Made by a program: the position numbers and the translations under genes. The notes under the pieces are model-generated. The model ran no database searches. It was not told the origin of the DNA and saw only the letters and a list, made by a program, of their open reading frames with translations. Positions 1 through 10,584 of a DNA stretch of 64,000 nucleotides are shown one piece after another. Source of the stretch: Modestobacter muralis. GTDB taxonomy: Bacteria; Actinomycetota; Actinomycetes; Mycobacteriales; Geodermatophilaceae. The stretch spans positions 124,001 through 188,000 of the forward strand of contig NZ_JAAGWH010000049.1 in the NCBI RefSeq assembly GCF_010682105.1, written 5' to 3'. The first letter of the stretch is position 1. Each line of letters begins with the position of its first letter.

Positions 1-123
1 GTTGAACAGGTCGGGCATCGCGTCGCGGGGGAACTCGACGTCGACGACCGGCCCGGTGACCCGGACGACCCGGCCGGCGCCGGTGGTCCCCTGGGTGCTC
101 GGACGATCCTCGGTGACGGTCAT
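1..123 (-). CDS. atpD: ATP synthase F1 subunit beta, N-terminal fragment
   Basis: Only the first 41 codons lie in the window; the gene runs off the left edge. The ATG is at 121-123 on the minus strand and the peptide contains [16 protein letters not shown], the conserved beta-barrel start of F1 beta subunits. It follows atpG by 118 bp in the standard order A-G-D. The catalytic P-loop and the rest of the nucleotide-binding domain are outside the window. The beta identity is secure from the motif and operon position. Confidence 0.93.
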   Translation of the reverse strand, partial: MTVTEDRPSTQGTTGAGRVVRVTGPVVDVEFPRDAMPDLFN

Positions 124-241
124 CTGTGCTGCTCTCCTGCCCTCGGGCTGTGTGGTCCCGGCTGACGTTCTCTGTCTTGAGTGTCCCCGGTCGTGGCGGC
201 GGGTGCCGCCACGACCGGGGCAGTGCTGCGGTGCCGCTCGT

Positions 242-1201
242 TCAGTTGTCGGAGCCCGAGGTCACCAGCGCGTCGGCGCCGCCGACGATCTCGCTGATCT
301 CCTGGGTGATCTCCGCCTGACGCGCCTGGTTGGCCTGACGGGCGAGGTTCTTCGCCAGTTCCTCGGCGTTGTCCGAGGCCGACTTCATCGCCCGGCGACG
401 CGACGCCGACTCCGAGGCGGCTGCCTCGAGCATCGCCGCGTAGATGCGGGTGGTGACGTACTTCGGCAGCAGCGCGTCCAGCAGCGCCTCGGCCGACGGC
501 TCGAACTCATAGGACGTCGGAACGTCGCTGGTCCGCTCGGCGGCGGGGGCCTCGTCGCGGAACTCGTCGACCTCCTCGACCACCAGCGGCGCCATCCGGT
601 TGGCCACGGGGACCTGGGACAGCAGCGAGCGGAACTCGGTGTAGACGATGTGCAGCTCGTCGACGCCCTCGATGCCGTCGGCACCGCCGCCGGTCTCGTC
701 GTCGTCCTCACCGGCGGTGAAGGCGGCGATGAGGGCGCGGCCGACCTCCTGGGCGTCCTCGTAACCCGGCTGCTCGGAGAAGCCGGTCCACGAGTCGACG
801 ATCGCCCGGTCACGGAACCGGTAGTACGTCTCGCCCTTGCGGCCGACGACGTAGAGCACGGGCTCCTTGCCCTCGCTGCGCAGCAGGCCGAGGAGCTCCT
901 CGGTGCGGCGCAGGACGTTGACGTTGTAGGAGCCGGCGAACCCGCGGTCGGAGGTGATCACCAGGACCGCCACCCGCCGGGCGCCGGTGCGCTCGGTGAG
1001 CAGCGGGTGGTCCAGGCTGGCCGACCCGGCCAGGGCCGAGAGCACCCGGGTGATCTCCCGGGCGTAGGGCTTGGAGGCCTCCACCCGGTTCTGGGCGCGC
1101 ACGATGCGGGCACCGGCGATCAGCTCCTGCGCCGAGAAGATCTTCTTCGTCGACTGCGTGGAGCGAATGCGGCGCCGCAACGCGCGGAGGGAACCGGCCA
1201 T
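242..1201 (-). CDS. atpG: ATP synthase F1 subunit gamma
   Basis: Central rotor shaft of F1Fo ATP synthase, 319 residues. The N-terminal helix carries the family signature [11 protein letters not shown] and the C-terminal helix ends in [18 protein letters not shown], the two halves of the coiled coil that turns inside alpha3beta3. An acidic Asp/Gly-rich stretch ([11 protein letters not shown]) in the middle falls where actinobacterial gamma subunits carry an extra loop; in mycobacteria a loop there damps ATP hydrolysis, and whether this one does so is inference. The ATG at 1199-1201 is 2 bp after the atpA stop, so the two are co-translated. Confidence 0.97.
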   Translation of the reverse strand: MAGSLRALRRRIRSTQSTKKIFSAQELIAGARIVRAQNRVEASKPYAREITRVLSALAGSASLDHPLLTERTGARRVAVLVITSDRGFAGSYNVNVLRRTEELLGLLRSEGKEPVLYVVGRKGETYYRFRDRAIVDSWTGFSEQPGYEDAQEVGRALIAAFTAGEDDDETGGGADGIEGVDELHIVYTEFRSLLSQVPVANRMAPLVVEEVDEFRDEAPAAERTSDVPTSYEFEPSAEALLDALLPKYVTTRIYAAMLEAAASESASRRRAMKSASDNAEELAKNLARQANQARQAEITQEISEIVGGADALVTSGSDN

Positions 1202-1203
1202 GG

Positions 1204-2841
<1,638 letters not shown>

Positions 2842-2923
2842 GGCTTCGCGTCCTCTTCTGCTGGTGTCTGTGGTGGTGCGGTGCAGCGCACGGTCGGCGG
2901 TGCCGGCCGGCTGGGGTCGGTCG

Positions 2924-3754
2924 TCAGCCGGCCAGGCGACGCCCGGCCTGCTCCAGGCGGTGCGCGATGCTGCCGTCGATGACCTCGTCGTCGACGCGGA
3001 TCACCAGACCGCCGAGCACGTCGGGGTCGACCTGGACCTGCAGGCCCATCGTCCTCCCGTACAGCCGCTCGAGGGTGGCGGTGAGCCGCTGTTCCTGCAC
3101 GGCCGTCAGCGGGACGGCGCTGACCACGTGGGCGACCGACTGGCCACGCCGGCGAGCCGCCGCCGTGGACAACCGCTCGACCTCGTTCTCCGCGTTGTGC
3201 ACGTGCGAGCTGGTCAGCGCGTTCCGGACGAGCCGCTCGGTGACCGGGCTGACCTTGCCGGCCAGCAGCCGGTCGAGCAGGGCGGTCTTGCCCTCCCGCG
3301 GCGCCGACCGGTTCCCGAGGATCCGGGCCAGGTCTGCGTCGGCGGACACGATGCGGGAGAACCGGAAGAGCTCGTCCTCCACGCTGTCGAGCTCCCCGCG
3401 CGAGTCGGCTGCGTCCAGCGCCGCCTCGATCGCGAGGGTCTCCATGGCCTCGACCAGGTCCAGCGGCCGCGACCATCGCTGCCGCGCGACGGTCTCGACC
3501 ACCGCGAGGGTGTCTGCGCCGACCTGGGTCGACAGCAGACGACGGGCCAGGCCCGCCCGGTCCTCCGGACGCACGGAGGCGTCCGACAGGGCCCGGCGGA
3601 GCGAGGGCTGACCGTCGAGCACGTGGGCCACGGCGTAGAGCTCGTCGGCCAGCGTCAGGAGCGCGTCACCGCGGGTCCGGCTGCGTGCGCCGGCGGTGTG
3701 CTCCAGGAGGCTGGCGCGCGACTCCTCCATCGCGGCCCGACTGGAGGCGTGCAT
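2924..3754 (-). CDS. atpH: ATP synthase F1 subunit delta
   Basis: Peripheral-stalk subunit that joins the b subunit to the top of F1. At 276 residues it is about 100 residues longer than the E. coli protein, as is usual in actinobacteria. The C-terminal OSCP/delta signature is seen in [20 protein letters not shown]. The ATG (3752-3754) overlaps the atpF TGA by one base, giving an ATGA junction and implying translational coupling with the b subunit it binds. There is no separate b' gene, so the stalk is probably a b2-delta type. Confidence 0.95.
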   Translation of the reverse strand: MHASSRAAMEESRASLLEHTAGARSRTRGDALLTLADELYAVAHVLDGQPSLRRALSDASVRPEDRAGLARRLLSTQVGADTLAVVETVARQRWSRPLDLVEAMETLAIEAALDAADSRGELDSVEDELFRFSRIVSADADLARILGNRSAPREGKTALLDRLLAGKVSPVTERLVRNALTSSHVHNAENEVERLSTAAARRRGQSVAHVVSAVPLTAVQEQRLTATLERLYGRTMGLQVQVDPDVLGGLVIRVDDEVIDGSIAHRLEQAGRRLAG

Positions 3755-4383
3755 CAGCGGGCGTCCTGCGGGACGTACGCCGAGCTGCCGCCACGACCGT
3801 CGGCGGAGCCGGTGGTCGCTGCGGTGCCCGTGGTGGCCGACGTGCCCGTGGTGGCCGACATGCCGTCGAGGTCGTCGAGGAACCGGTCCACGGTGCCGCT
3901 GCGGCGCGCGTCGTCGGCGAGGGACTCCCCGACGACCTTGCCGGCCAGGCTGACCGCGAGCGTGCCGATCTGGCCACGCAGCTCGTTGAGGACCTGCTGC
4001 CGGGACGCGGTGAGCTGCTCCTCGCCGCGGGCGATGATGCGGGCCGACTCGGTCTGCGCCTGGGCGCGGAGCTCCTCGATGATCTGCTGCCCCTCGGCGC
4101 GCGCGTCGTCGCGGATCTTCGCCGCCTCGGCCTGGGCCTCGGCGAGCTGCGCCCGGTACTGCGCCAGCGCGGCCTTCGCCTCGGCCTGCATGGCGTCGGC
4201 GCGCTCGATGCCGCCCTCGATCGCCTCGCGACGGGCCACGAACGTCTTCTCCATCTGCGGGAAGACGAACTTGGCCAGCACGAAGTAGAGGATCGCGAAG
4301 GCGATGACGCCCACGATGATCTCGCCGATCGGCGGGAGCAGCGGGTTGGCGCTCTCCGCGGCCAGGATGTTCATGCTCTGCAC
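3754..4383 (-). CDS. atpF: ATP synthase Fo subunit b
   Basis: Peripheral-stalk b subunit, 209 residues. One N-terminal membrane helix (IGEIIVGVIAFAILYFVLAK) precedes a long Ala/Glu/Arg-rich amphipathic helix typical of b. The last 40 residues form an odd tail containing a near-perfect repeat of ATTGT/ATTGS units, encoded by 18-bp direct repeats around 3803-3865. The tail lies beyond the region that normally contacts delta and has no function I recognise. Start is ATG at 4381-4383, although the ATG three codons later (MNIL) is equally plausible. It overlaps atpH by one base. Confidence 0.95.
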   Translation of the reverse strand: MQSMNILAAESANPLLPPIGEIIVGVIAFAILYFVLAKFVFPQMEKTFVARREAIEGGIERADAMQAEAKAALAQYRAQLAEAQAEAAKIRDDARAEGQQIIEELRAQAQTESARIIARGEEQLTASRQQVLNELRGQIGTLAVSLAGKVVGESLADDARRSGTVDRFLDDLDGMSATTGTSATTGTAATTGSADGRGGSSAYVPQDAR

Positions 4384-4424
4384 GTCCCTACGTCAGCTGG
4401 GTCGGTCGCCGGTGGAGGGTCAGG

Positions 4425-4742
<318 letters not shown>

Positions 4743-4761
4743 TCAGGGGTGGTGCGGTGGA

Positions 4762-5592
4762 TCAGTGCGCGGGCTCGACTGCGCCGTTGAGGTAGGTCGC
4801 GGTCAGCACGGTGAAGACGTAGGCCTGCAGCACGATCACCAGCAGCTCGAAGAACGTCATCACGATCGCCATGATCAGCGAGAACGGCGCGAAGATCGCC
4901 GACAGGTTGCCCACCTGGAGCAGGTAGACCGCACCCAGCGAGAAGACCACCAGGAGCATGTGGCCGGCGAACATGTTGGCGAAGAGTCGGACGGCCAGGG
5001 TGAAGGGCCGGATCACGAAGACCTGGAGCAGTTCGATCGGCGTGACGAGGATCAGCGCGGCCTTCGGGACGCCCGGCGGGATGGCCGCGTCCTTGAAGTA
5101 CTTCGCGGCGCCCTGCTCGCGGATGCCGATGTAGTTGTAGAGCACCCACACGAACACGGCCAGGACCAGCGGGAACGCGAACTTGCTCATCGGCGAGATC
5201 TGGAAGAACGGCACGATGCTCATCGCGTTGTTCGCCAGGATGAAGAAGAACAGCGAGCCGAGGAACGGCGCGAACGGCAGGCCCTTCGGTCCGATCACGT
5301 CGCGGGCGATGCCGTCGCGCACCACGGAGTAGCCGCTCTCGGCCAGCCACTGCAGCTTGCCCGGCACGATGCCCGGGCGGCGCACCGCCAGGACCAGCAG
5401 CAGCATGATCGCCGCCGTCGCGATGAAGAGGATGAACGTGATGCGGGTGAACTCGAAGTCGATGCCGAACAGCGAGAACGACACGAGCGACTCGGGGTAG
5501 AACTCCGCGATGGTGGGAGCCTGGAACCCGCTGTCGCCCTCACTGCCTTCAGCGGCGAGCACGTTGACGAGCGCGAGGGCGCTGGAGGTCAC
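4762..5592 (-). CDS. atpB: ATP synthase Fo subunit a
   Basis: Stator channel subunit of Fo, 276 residues and strongly hydrophobic (five to six membrane helices). The family motif AVRLFANMFAGH contains the essential arginine that faces the c-ring carboxylate. The start is GTG at 5590-5592, which overlaps the TGA of the upstream AtpZ-like gene (GTGA junction). The N-terminal segment GSEGDSGFQAPTIAEFYPESL precedes the first helix, as in actinobacterial a subunits. Confidence 0.96.
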   Translation of the reverse strand: MTSSALALVNVLAAEGSEGDSGFQAPTIAEFYPESLVSFSLFGIDFEFTRITFILFIATAAIMLLLVLAVRRPGIVPGKLQWLAESGYSVVRDGIARDVIGPKGLPFAPFLGSLFFFILANNAMSIVPFFQISPMSKFAFPLVLAVFVWVLYNYIGIREQGAAKYFKDAAIPPGVPKAALILVTPIELLQVFVIRPFTLAVRLFANMFAGHMLLVVFSLGAVYLLQVGNLSAIFAPFSLIMAIVMTFFELLVIVLQAYVFTVLTATYLNGAVEPAH

Positions 5593-5930
5593 CGGTGTCC
5601 CTTCTGCGTCCTGGGCTGACTCGATCGGCCACCCGGGCGGTTGTGTCCTGTCCCCCGACCGGCCGGTGGCACGGGCGGGGCGTATTTCATGATGATGAGG
5701 TAGATCGCCACGCCGAGGCCGAGCAAGAGCCCGACCAGGGCCAGGAACTGCGTTCCGAGCCAGCGATCCAGCGCGAGCCCGGCGCCACCCCAGACGATGA
5801 TCCCCGACAACATCGTGCCGGTGATCCCCCAGCCGACATCAGCGCCACTGTGCTGCTGCTGGTCAGGGGTCTTGGGTCGCGGTCGGGTTCCCCCGCGGGC
5901 GGGAGTGTCCTCGGCCATCGGCGGGGACAC
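5589..5930 (-). CDS. AtpZ/AtpI family small membrane protein
   Basis: A 113-residue protein with a basic Pro-rich N-terminus followed by two membrane helices (LSGIIVWGGAGLALDRWLG and ALVGLLLGLGVAIYLIIM). The GxxLDxWLGT...GLxxG pattern and the position at the head of the atp operon mark it as an AtpZ/AtpI-type accessory protein, proposed to help c-ring assembly or to supply magnesium. The protein has few functional residues, so the assignment rests on topology and context. It overlaps atpB by 4 bp. The ATG at residue 5 is an alternative start. Confidence 0.8.
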   Translation of the reverse strand: MSPPMAEDTPARGGTRPRPKTPDQQQHSGADVGWGITGTMLSGIIVWGGAGLALDRWLGTQFLALVGLLLGLGVAIYLIIMKYAPPVPPAGRGTGHNRPGGRSSQPRTQKGHR

Positions 5931-5932
5931 TA

Positions 5933-6439
5933 TCAGCCGCTTGTCGTGCGGCTTTCCGGGTCACCCGCAGGGGGTGACGAGACGGCGGCGGGGTCGCCGG
6001 CCGGGCGCGTCGGGCGCGGAGCCGGCGGCGTGACGTAATAGAGCTGGCGGGTCCACACCCACCGGCTCTGCACGACGCTCCAGAAGAGCGCTCCGGCGAT
6101 GACCGTCCAGCCGAGCACCTGCAGGTCCAGCCAGCCGTCCTCGGGCAGCGACTCGAAGACCGCCCCGACGACGGCGACCTTGATCACGAAGGTGCCCAGC
6201 GCCGCCGGCAGGGTGAAGGCGTCGCCGAGCCGGCCGGCCCAGGCGATCACCGCCCCGGAGAGGCAGAAGAACAACGCGACGACGCCGGCCCCGAGCAGCA
6301 CGCTGACCGCAGCGGCCCAGCTCATGACCAGGCCGACCACCACCGCGGCGACCGCTGCGGCGGGCATGCTGGCCAGCAGCCCGGCGCGCAGGAACGACAA
6401 GCTCCACGGGCTGACGCCCCGCTCCGGCGCGGCGGTCAC
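5933..6439 (-). CDS. atpI: ATP synthase I-like membrane protein
   Basis: A 168-residue protein with four predicted membrane helices and a Pro/Arg-rich cytoplasmic tail. It occupies the usual atpI place between wecA and the AtpZ-like gene. The start is GTG at 6437-6439, overlapping the wecA TGA by 4 bp (GTGA). AtpI-type proteins are non-structural assembly factors of Fo; the sequence itself is weakly conserved, so this is called from length, topology and synteny rather than from a diagnostic motif. Confidence 0.75.
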   Translation of the reverse strand: MTAAPERGVSPWSLSFLRAGLLASMPAAAVAAVVVGLVMSWAAAVSVLLGAGVVALFFCLSGAVIAWAGRLGDAFTLPAALGTFVIKVAVVGAVFESLPEDGWLDLQVLGWTVIAGALFWSVVQSRWVWTRQLYYVTPPAPRPTRPAGDPAAVSSPPAGDPESRTTSG

Positions 6440-7683
6440 CGGGGCACCGTCGCCGTCGTGGAGCCCGTGGACGGCAGGGCCACCGGCCCGGCGGTCTCAC
6501 CGCGCACGCTGCGGCTGGCCGGGTGGGCGGCGCGGCTGCGCTCCTTGAGCGCGGCGATCTCCGCCTGCCGGGCGGCGATCGCCGCACGGCGGGCCCGCGG
6601 GCTCAGCACGACGACCACACCCACCACCAGCAGGGCACCGATCACGACCAGCACCTCGACGGTGCCGCCGGTGATGGACAGCGCCACGGCGCCGAAGCTG
6701 AGCAGGGCGGCCCAGAAGTAGATGATCAGCACGGCCCTCCGGTGCGAGTGCCCGATCGACAGCAGCCGGTGGTGCAGGTGCATCTTGTCCGGCCGGAACG
6801 GCGACTGGCCGCGCCGGGTGCGCCGGACCACGGCCATCACCAGGTCGGCGAACGGGATGAACAGGACCGCCGCCGGCACCAGCAGCGGCAGCATCAGCGG
6901 CAGCAGCCCGGCGGCCGAGCTCAGCGTCTGCGAGTCGGTCTGCCCGGTGGCCGAGACGGCGGCGGCCGAGAGCATCAGCCCGACCAGCATCGACCCGGAG
7001 TCGCCCATGAAGATCCGGGCCGGGCTGAAGTTGTGCGGCAGGAAACCCAGGCACGCGCCGGCCAGGACGGCGGTGATCAGCGCCGGTGCGCTGGCCACGT
7101 CGTCGTAGCCGACCAGCCCGAGGTGGTAGCTGTAGGCGAAGAAGGCCAGCGCCGCGATCGCCGAGACCCCGGCGGCCAGCCCGTCGAGGCCGTCGATGAA
7201 GTTGAGCGCGTTCACCGTGAGCACGGTCAGCGCGATGGTGGCCGGCACCCCGACGTCCGGGCCCAGCGAGAGGGTGCCGATGTCGGCGACCGGCAGGAAC
7301 AGGTAGGCCAGCTGGACGCCCAGCAGCACCATGACCCCGGCCGAGGCGATCTGGCCGGTCAGCTTGGTGAGCGCGTCGAGGCCGAACCGGTCGTCCAGGA
7401 CGCCGAGCAGGCAGATCAGCCCGCCGGCGACCAGGACGGCGATCGTCTGGGTGCTGAACTCGAAGCTGCGCTGCAGCGAGGGCAGCTGGGCGGCGACCAG
7501 CACGCCGGCGGCGACCCCGAGGTACATCGCCACCCCCCCGCCCCGCGGGGTGGGGATGACGTGCACGTCGCGGTCACGCACCGCGGCCATCACCCGGAAC
7601 CGGACCGCCGCCACCCGCACCACCGGGGTGGCCAGGAAGGTGACCAGGGCGGCGGCCAGCAGGACGACGGCGTACTCGCGCAT
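6436..7683 (-). CDS. wecA: WecA-type undecaprenyl-phosphate GlcNAc-1-phosphate transferase
   Basis: Polyprenyl-phosphate N-acetylhexosamine-1-phosphate transferase of the MraY/WecA family, 415 residues with about eleven membrane helices. It transfers GlcNAc-1-P to decaprenyl/undecaprenyl phosphate, the first lipid-linked step of linkage-unit or cell-wall polysaccharide synthesis. The catalytic motifs are all present: NALNFIDGLDGLAAG, FMGDSGSMLVG and the cytosolic histidine motif DKMHLHHRLL. The C-terminal 60 residues are a charged Ala/Arg-rich tail. It sits between glyA (4-bp gap) and atpI, as in Mycobacterium (rfe) and Streptomyces. Confidence 0.93.
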   Translation of the reverse strand: MREYAVVLLAAALVTFLATPVVRVAAVRFRVMAAVRDRDVHVIPTPRGGGVAMYLGVAAGVLVAAQLPSLQRSFEFSTQTIAVLVAGGLICLLGVLDDRFGLDALTKLTGQIASAGVMVLLGVQLAYLFLPVADIGTLSLGPDVGVPATIALTVLTVNALNFIDGLDGLAAGVSAIAALAFFAYSYHLGLVGYDDVASAPALITAVLAGACLGFLPHNFSPARIFMGDSGSMLVGLMLSAAAVSATGQTDSQTLSSAAGLLPLMLPLLVPAAVLFIPFADLVMAVVRRTRRGQSPFRPDKMHLHHRLLSIGHSHRRAVLIIYFWAALLSFGAVALSITGGTVEVLVVIGALLVVGVVVVLSPRARRAAIAARQAEIAALKERSRAAHPASRSVRGETAGPVALPSTGSTTATVPR

Positions 7684-7687
7684 GGGC

Positions 7688-8995
7688 TCAGACGGCCCGG
7701 ACGGGCTCGGGGTACGCCGGATGGGCGCTGACGAGCTTCGCCACGCCTGCGGCGACCTCGGCGGTGCGGGAGCCGTCGGCGTCCCGGATCGCCGTCCCGA
7801 TGAGCTGGGCGATCTCGGCCATGTCGGCCTCGACCATCCCCTGGGTGGTGACCGAGGGGCTGCCGACGCGGATGCCGGAGGCGATGGACGCCGGCTGCGG
7901 GTCGAAGGGGATCGCGTTCTTGTTCAACACGATGCCGGCGGCGTCGCAGCGGGCCTCGGCGACCTTTCCGGTGACCAGCTCGCCGGCGGTGTCGGTGACC
8001 TCCCGCAGGTCCAGCAGCGCCAGGTGGGTGTCGGTGCCCCCGGCGACCGGGCGCAGGCCCTCGGCGGCCAGGCCCGCGGTGAGCGCCTGGGCGTTGGCGA
8101 CGACCTGGCGGGTGTAGGCCTGGTACTCCGGCTGCAGGCACTCCTTGAGGTTCACCGCCTTGGCGGCGACGGCGTGCATGAGCGGGCCGCCCTGCATCAT
8201 CGGGAACGCCGACTTGTCGATGGCCTTGGCGTGCTCGGCCTTGCAGACGATCGCCCCACCGCGCGGACCGCGCAGCACCTTGTGGGTGGTGAAGGTGACG
8301 ACGTCGGCGTACGGCACCGGCGAGGGGATGGCCTTGCCGGCGACCAGGCCGATGAAGTGCGCCGCGTCGACCATGAAGATCGCGCCGACCTCGTCGGCGA
8401 TCTCCCGGAACGCGGCGAAGTCGATCAGCCGCGGGATCGCCGAGCCGCCGGCGATGATCAGCTTCGGCCGGTGTTCGCGGGCCAGGTCGCGCACCTGGTC
8501 GTAGTCGATGTGCTCCGTCTCCGGGTCGACCCCGTACTGGACGGCGTTGAACCACTTGCCCGAGAAGGAGACCTTGGTGCCGTGGGTCAGGTGCCCGCCG
8601 TGCGGCAGGGCCATGCCGAGCAGCGTGTCGCCGGGCTGCAGGAAGGCGCCGTAGGCGGCCAGGTTGGCGCTGGCACCGGAGTGCGGCTGCAGGTTGGCGT
8701 GCTCGGCGCCGAAGAGCTCCTTGGCCCGCTCGATGCCCAACGACTCCGCGCGGTCGACGACCTCGCAGCCGCCGTAGTACCGGCGGCCGGGGTATCCCTC
8801 GGCGTACTTGTTCGACAGCGTGCTCCCCAGCGCGGCGAGCACCGCGGGGCTGGTGAAGTTCTCGCTGGCGATCAGCTGGAGCCCGCTGCGGAGCCGGTCG
8901 AGCTCGTCGACGACGACGCTGGAGATCTCCGGGTCGAAGGCGGCCAGGGCGTCGAAGTCAGGACCCCAGTACGGGGTCGTGGCGGGGGTGCTCAT
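7688..8995 (-). CDS. glyA: serine hydroxymethyltransferase
   Basis: PLP enzyme that interconverts serine and glycine and loads tetrahydrofolate with a one-carbon unit, 435 residues. The PLP-lysine motif FTTHKVLRGPRGG is present, with the N-terminal LIASENFTSPAVL and YAEGYPGRRYYGG motifs. The start is the ATG at 8993-8995, with CAGGAG about ten bases upstream; the open frame continues 37 codons further, but that stretch has no protein-like sequence. No glycine riboswitch is visible in the 134 bp upstream. wecA follows after 4 bp. Confidence 0.95.
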   Translation of the reverse strand: MSTPATTPYWGPDFDALAAFDPEISSVVVDELDRLRSGLQLIASENFTSPAVLAALGSTLSNKYAEGYPGRRYYGGCEVVDRAESLGIERAKELFGAEHANLQPHSGASANLAAYGAFLQPGDTLLGMALPHGGHLTHGTKVSFSGKWFNAVQYGVDPETEHIDYDQVRDLAREHRPKLIIAGGSAIPRLIDFAAFREIADEVGAIFMVDAAHFIGLVAGKAIPSPVPYADVVTFTTHKVLRGPRGGAIVCKAEHAKAIDKSAFPMMQGGPLMHAVAAKAVNLKECLQPEYQAYTRQVVANAQALTAGLAAEGLRPVAGGTDTHLALLDLREVTDTAGELVTGKVAEARCDAAGIVLNKNAIPFDPQPASIASGIRVGSPSVTTQGMVEADMAEIAQLIGTAIRDADGSRTAEVAAGVAKLVSAHPAYPEPVRAV

Positions 8996-9129
8996 CGCGG
9001 GTGCACTCCTGCTGCTCGGTGCCGGTGCCCGCGCGCACCCTCGAGCGGGCGCACACGGCTGTCGCACCACGGTATCGCTCTGGCATGGCGATCCTCCGGA
9101 CCGCACCGCGGCCAGCGGCCGGGAGCCGG

Positions 9130-9771
9130 CTAGTCGGTGATCTCCGGGACGACGGCGCGGAGTGCTTCGAGGTCGATGGCGCCCAGGCGCAGCACCCGCG
9201 GGACCGGGGTGGTGCAGTCGACGATGGTGCTGGCCGCGGAGCTCGTCCGGGAGCCGCCGTCGAGCACGACCGCGGCCATCTCACCGAGCTGGTAGACGGC
9301 CTCGGCGGCGCTCGTCGCGGCGGGCCGGCCGGAGCGGTTGGCGCTGGAGACCGCGAGCGGGCCGGTCCGCCGCAGCAGGTCGCGGGTGATGTCGTCGGCG
9401 GGCAGCCGGACGGCGACCGTGCCCTCCGCGTCACCGAGGTCCCAGGCGAGCGTGGGGGCGTGCTCCACGACCAGCGTGAGGCCGCCGGGCCAGAACGCCT
9501 CGGCCAGCGTGGTCGCCGCCGGCGGGACGGTGGTGACCAGCCCGACCAGCGTGGACGCCTCGCCGATCAGCACGGGCACCGGCATGTTCCGCCCGCGGTT
9601 CTTCGCCGCCAGCAGCTTGCCGACCGCCCCCGGGGTGAAGGCGTCGGCCGCCACCCCGTAGACCGTGTCGGTCGGGGTGAGCACCAGGTCGCCGCGGGAG
9701 AGGGCAAGGGCGGCGGCGGTCAGGCCCGCCTCGCGCTGGTCGGGGTCGCTGCAGTCGTAGAGGTCCGCCAC
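9130..9771 (-). CDS. tsaC: L-threonylcarbamoyladenylate synthase (Sua5/YciO/YrdC)
   Basis: Makes threonylcarbamoyl-AMP from threonine, bicarbonate and ATP for the universal t6A37 tRNA modification. It has 213 residues, a single YrdC domain. The core motif TPTDTVYGVAADAF and the SSANRSGRPA motif are visible. The start is GTG at 9769-9771 (VADLYDCSDP); the frame remains open upstream through the neighbouring pseudogene but without family similarity. It is normally next to prmC; here the 782-bp interval to prmC is filled by a decayed gene on the other strand. Confidence 0.92.
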   Translation of the reverse strand: MADLYDCSDPDQREAGLTAAALALSRGDLVLTPTDTVYGVAADAFTPGAVGKLLAAKNRGRNMPVPVLIGEASTLVGLVTTVPPAATTLAEAFWPGGLTLVVEHAPTLAWDLGDAEGTVAVRLPADDITRDLLRRTGPLAVSSANRSGRPAATSAAEAVYQLGEMAAVVLDGGSRTSSAASTIVDCTTPVPRVLRLGAIDLEALRAVVPEITD

Positions 9772-9804
9772 GGCTCGGGAGTCTCCCCCACCTTCGCTGC
9801 GCCC

Positions 9805-10584
9805 GTGCAACAGGTGGGTGTACCCGCGGTGTGCGCCGCCCTCGTCCTGCTGGCCGGCTGCGGCGCGTCGCACGAGGAGGCACCGCCGCCGTCCGGGCCA
9901 CCGGTCGCCGCGCTGACCGGGCTGCCCGCCGGTGCTCGGGTCGACTACCAGCTCGGTGGCCCCCACCCGCCCGCAGCGAGCGTCGCCGGCGTCGTCCGAG
10001 ACCGCACCGCGACGCCGGCCGCCGGCCTGTGGTCGGCCTGTCACGTCAACGCCTCCCAGACCCAGCCCGGGAGCTCAGGCTGCCGGCGGACCTGCTGCTG
10101 CACGGAGCGGACGGGCGGCCCGTGGAGGACCCGGACTGACGAAGGACCCCGCTGCCCCGCACCACTCGCGAGCTCGCGGCGGGACCCCGCAGCGGGGCCA
10201 CGGCTGGGTTCACCGCGGTCGAGCCGGACGACCTGGACAGCTGGACCTGGTCCGACGGGCTGCTGGACGCCGACGACGCAGCGGCGACGGCCCGCGTCCT
10301 GGTCGACCGTGCACACGCCGCCGGGCTGGCGATCGGGCAGGAGGCCCCCCGAGCTGGCCGGGGCGGGACTGGGCTTCGACTACGCGGTGGCCGAGGACTG
10401 CGGCGCCTACGACGACTGCGCGGTCTGCACCGCCGGCTACGGCACCGTGCTGGACGTCGAGTACACCGACGAGGGGTTCGACGCGGCCTGCAGGACGCCC
10501 GGTCCGAGCGTGCAGCGGCGCGACCTCGACGTCACGCTGCCCGGCGACCCGGCCTACGTGGCGGCGTGGTGCCCGGACCGCTGA
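9805..10584 (+). pseudogene. decayed GH114-like (TM1410 superfamily) secreted lipoprotein gene
   Basis: The remains resemble the endo-alpha-1,4-polygalactosaminidase family common in actinobacteria. Frame 1 encodes a lipoprotein signal (LVLLAGC), then ARVDYQLGGPHPP and NASQTQPG. After about 10070 the similarity moves to another frame (ELRLPADLLLHGADGRPVED), ending at a TGA (10137-10139). A 60-bp palindromic element follows. Family-like sequence resumes in the second frame (GFTAVEPDDLDSWTWSDG) and returns to frame 1 at the C-run near 10345 (PELAGAGLGFDYAVAEDCG). At least two frameshifts plus an insertion/deletion are needed, so it cannot make a full enzyme. Start GTG 9805 is a guess. Its end overlaps the prmC 3' end by 31 bp. 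Confidence 0.8.
10141..10200 (+). repeat. dispersed palindromic element, copy inside pseudogene
   Basis: Matches the element family described in the findings. The outer stem is GGACCCCGCTGC paired with GCAGCGGGGCC (one bulged A). The centre holds CACTCGCGAGCTCGCGG. The 5' flank CTGACGAAGGACC is identical to the flank of the copy at 36809. It interrupts the GH114-like coding sequence and replaces part of it. Confidence 0.85.

Noticed and set aside
8996-9129. Glycine riboswitch upstream of glyA
   Set aside because: No paired glycine-aptamer cores are visible in the 134-bp leader; only a normal RBS.
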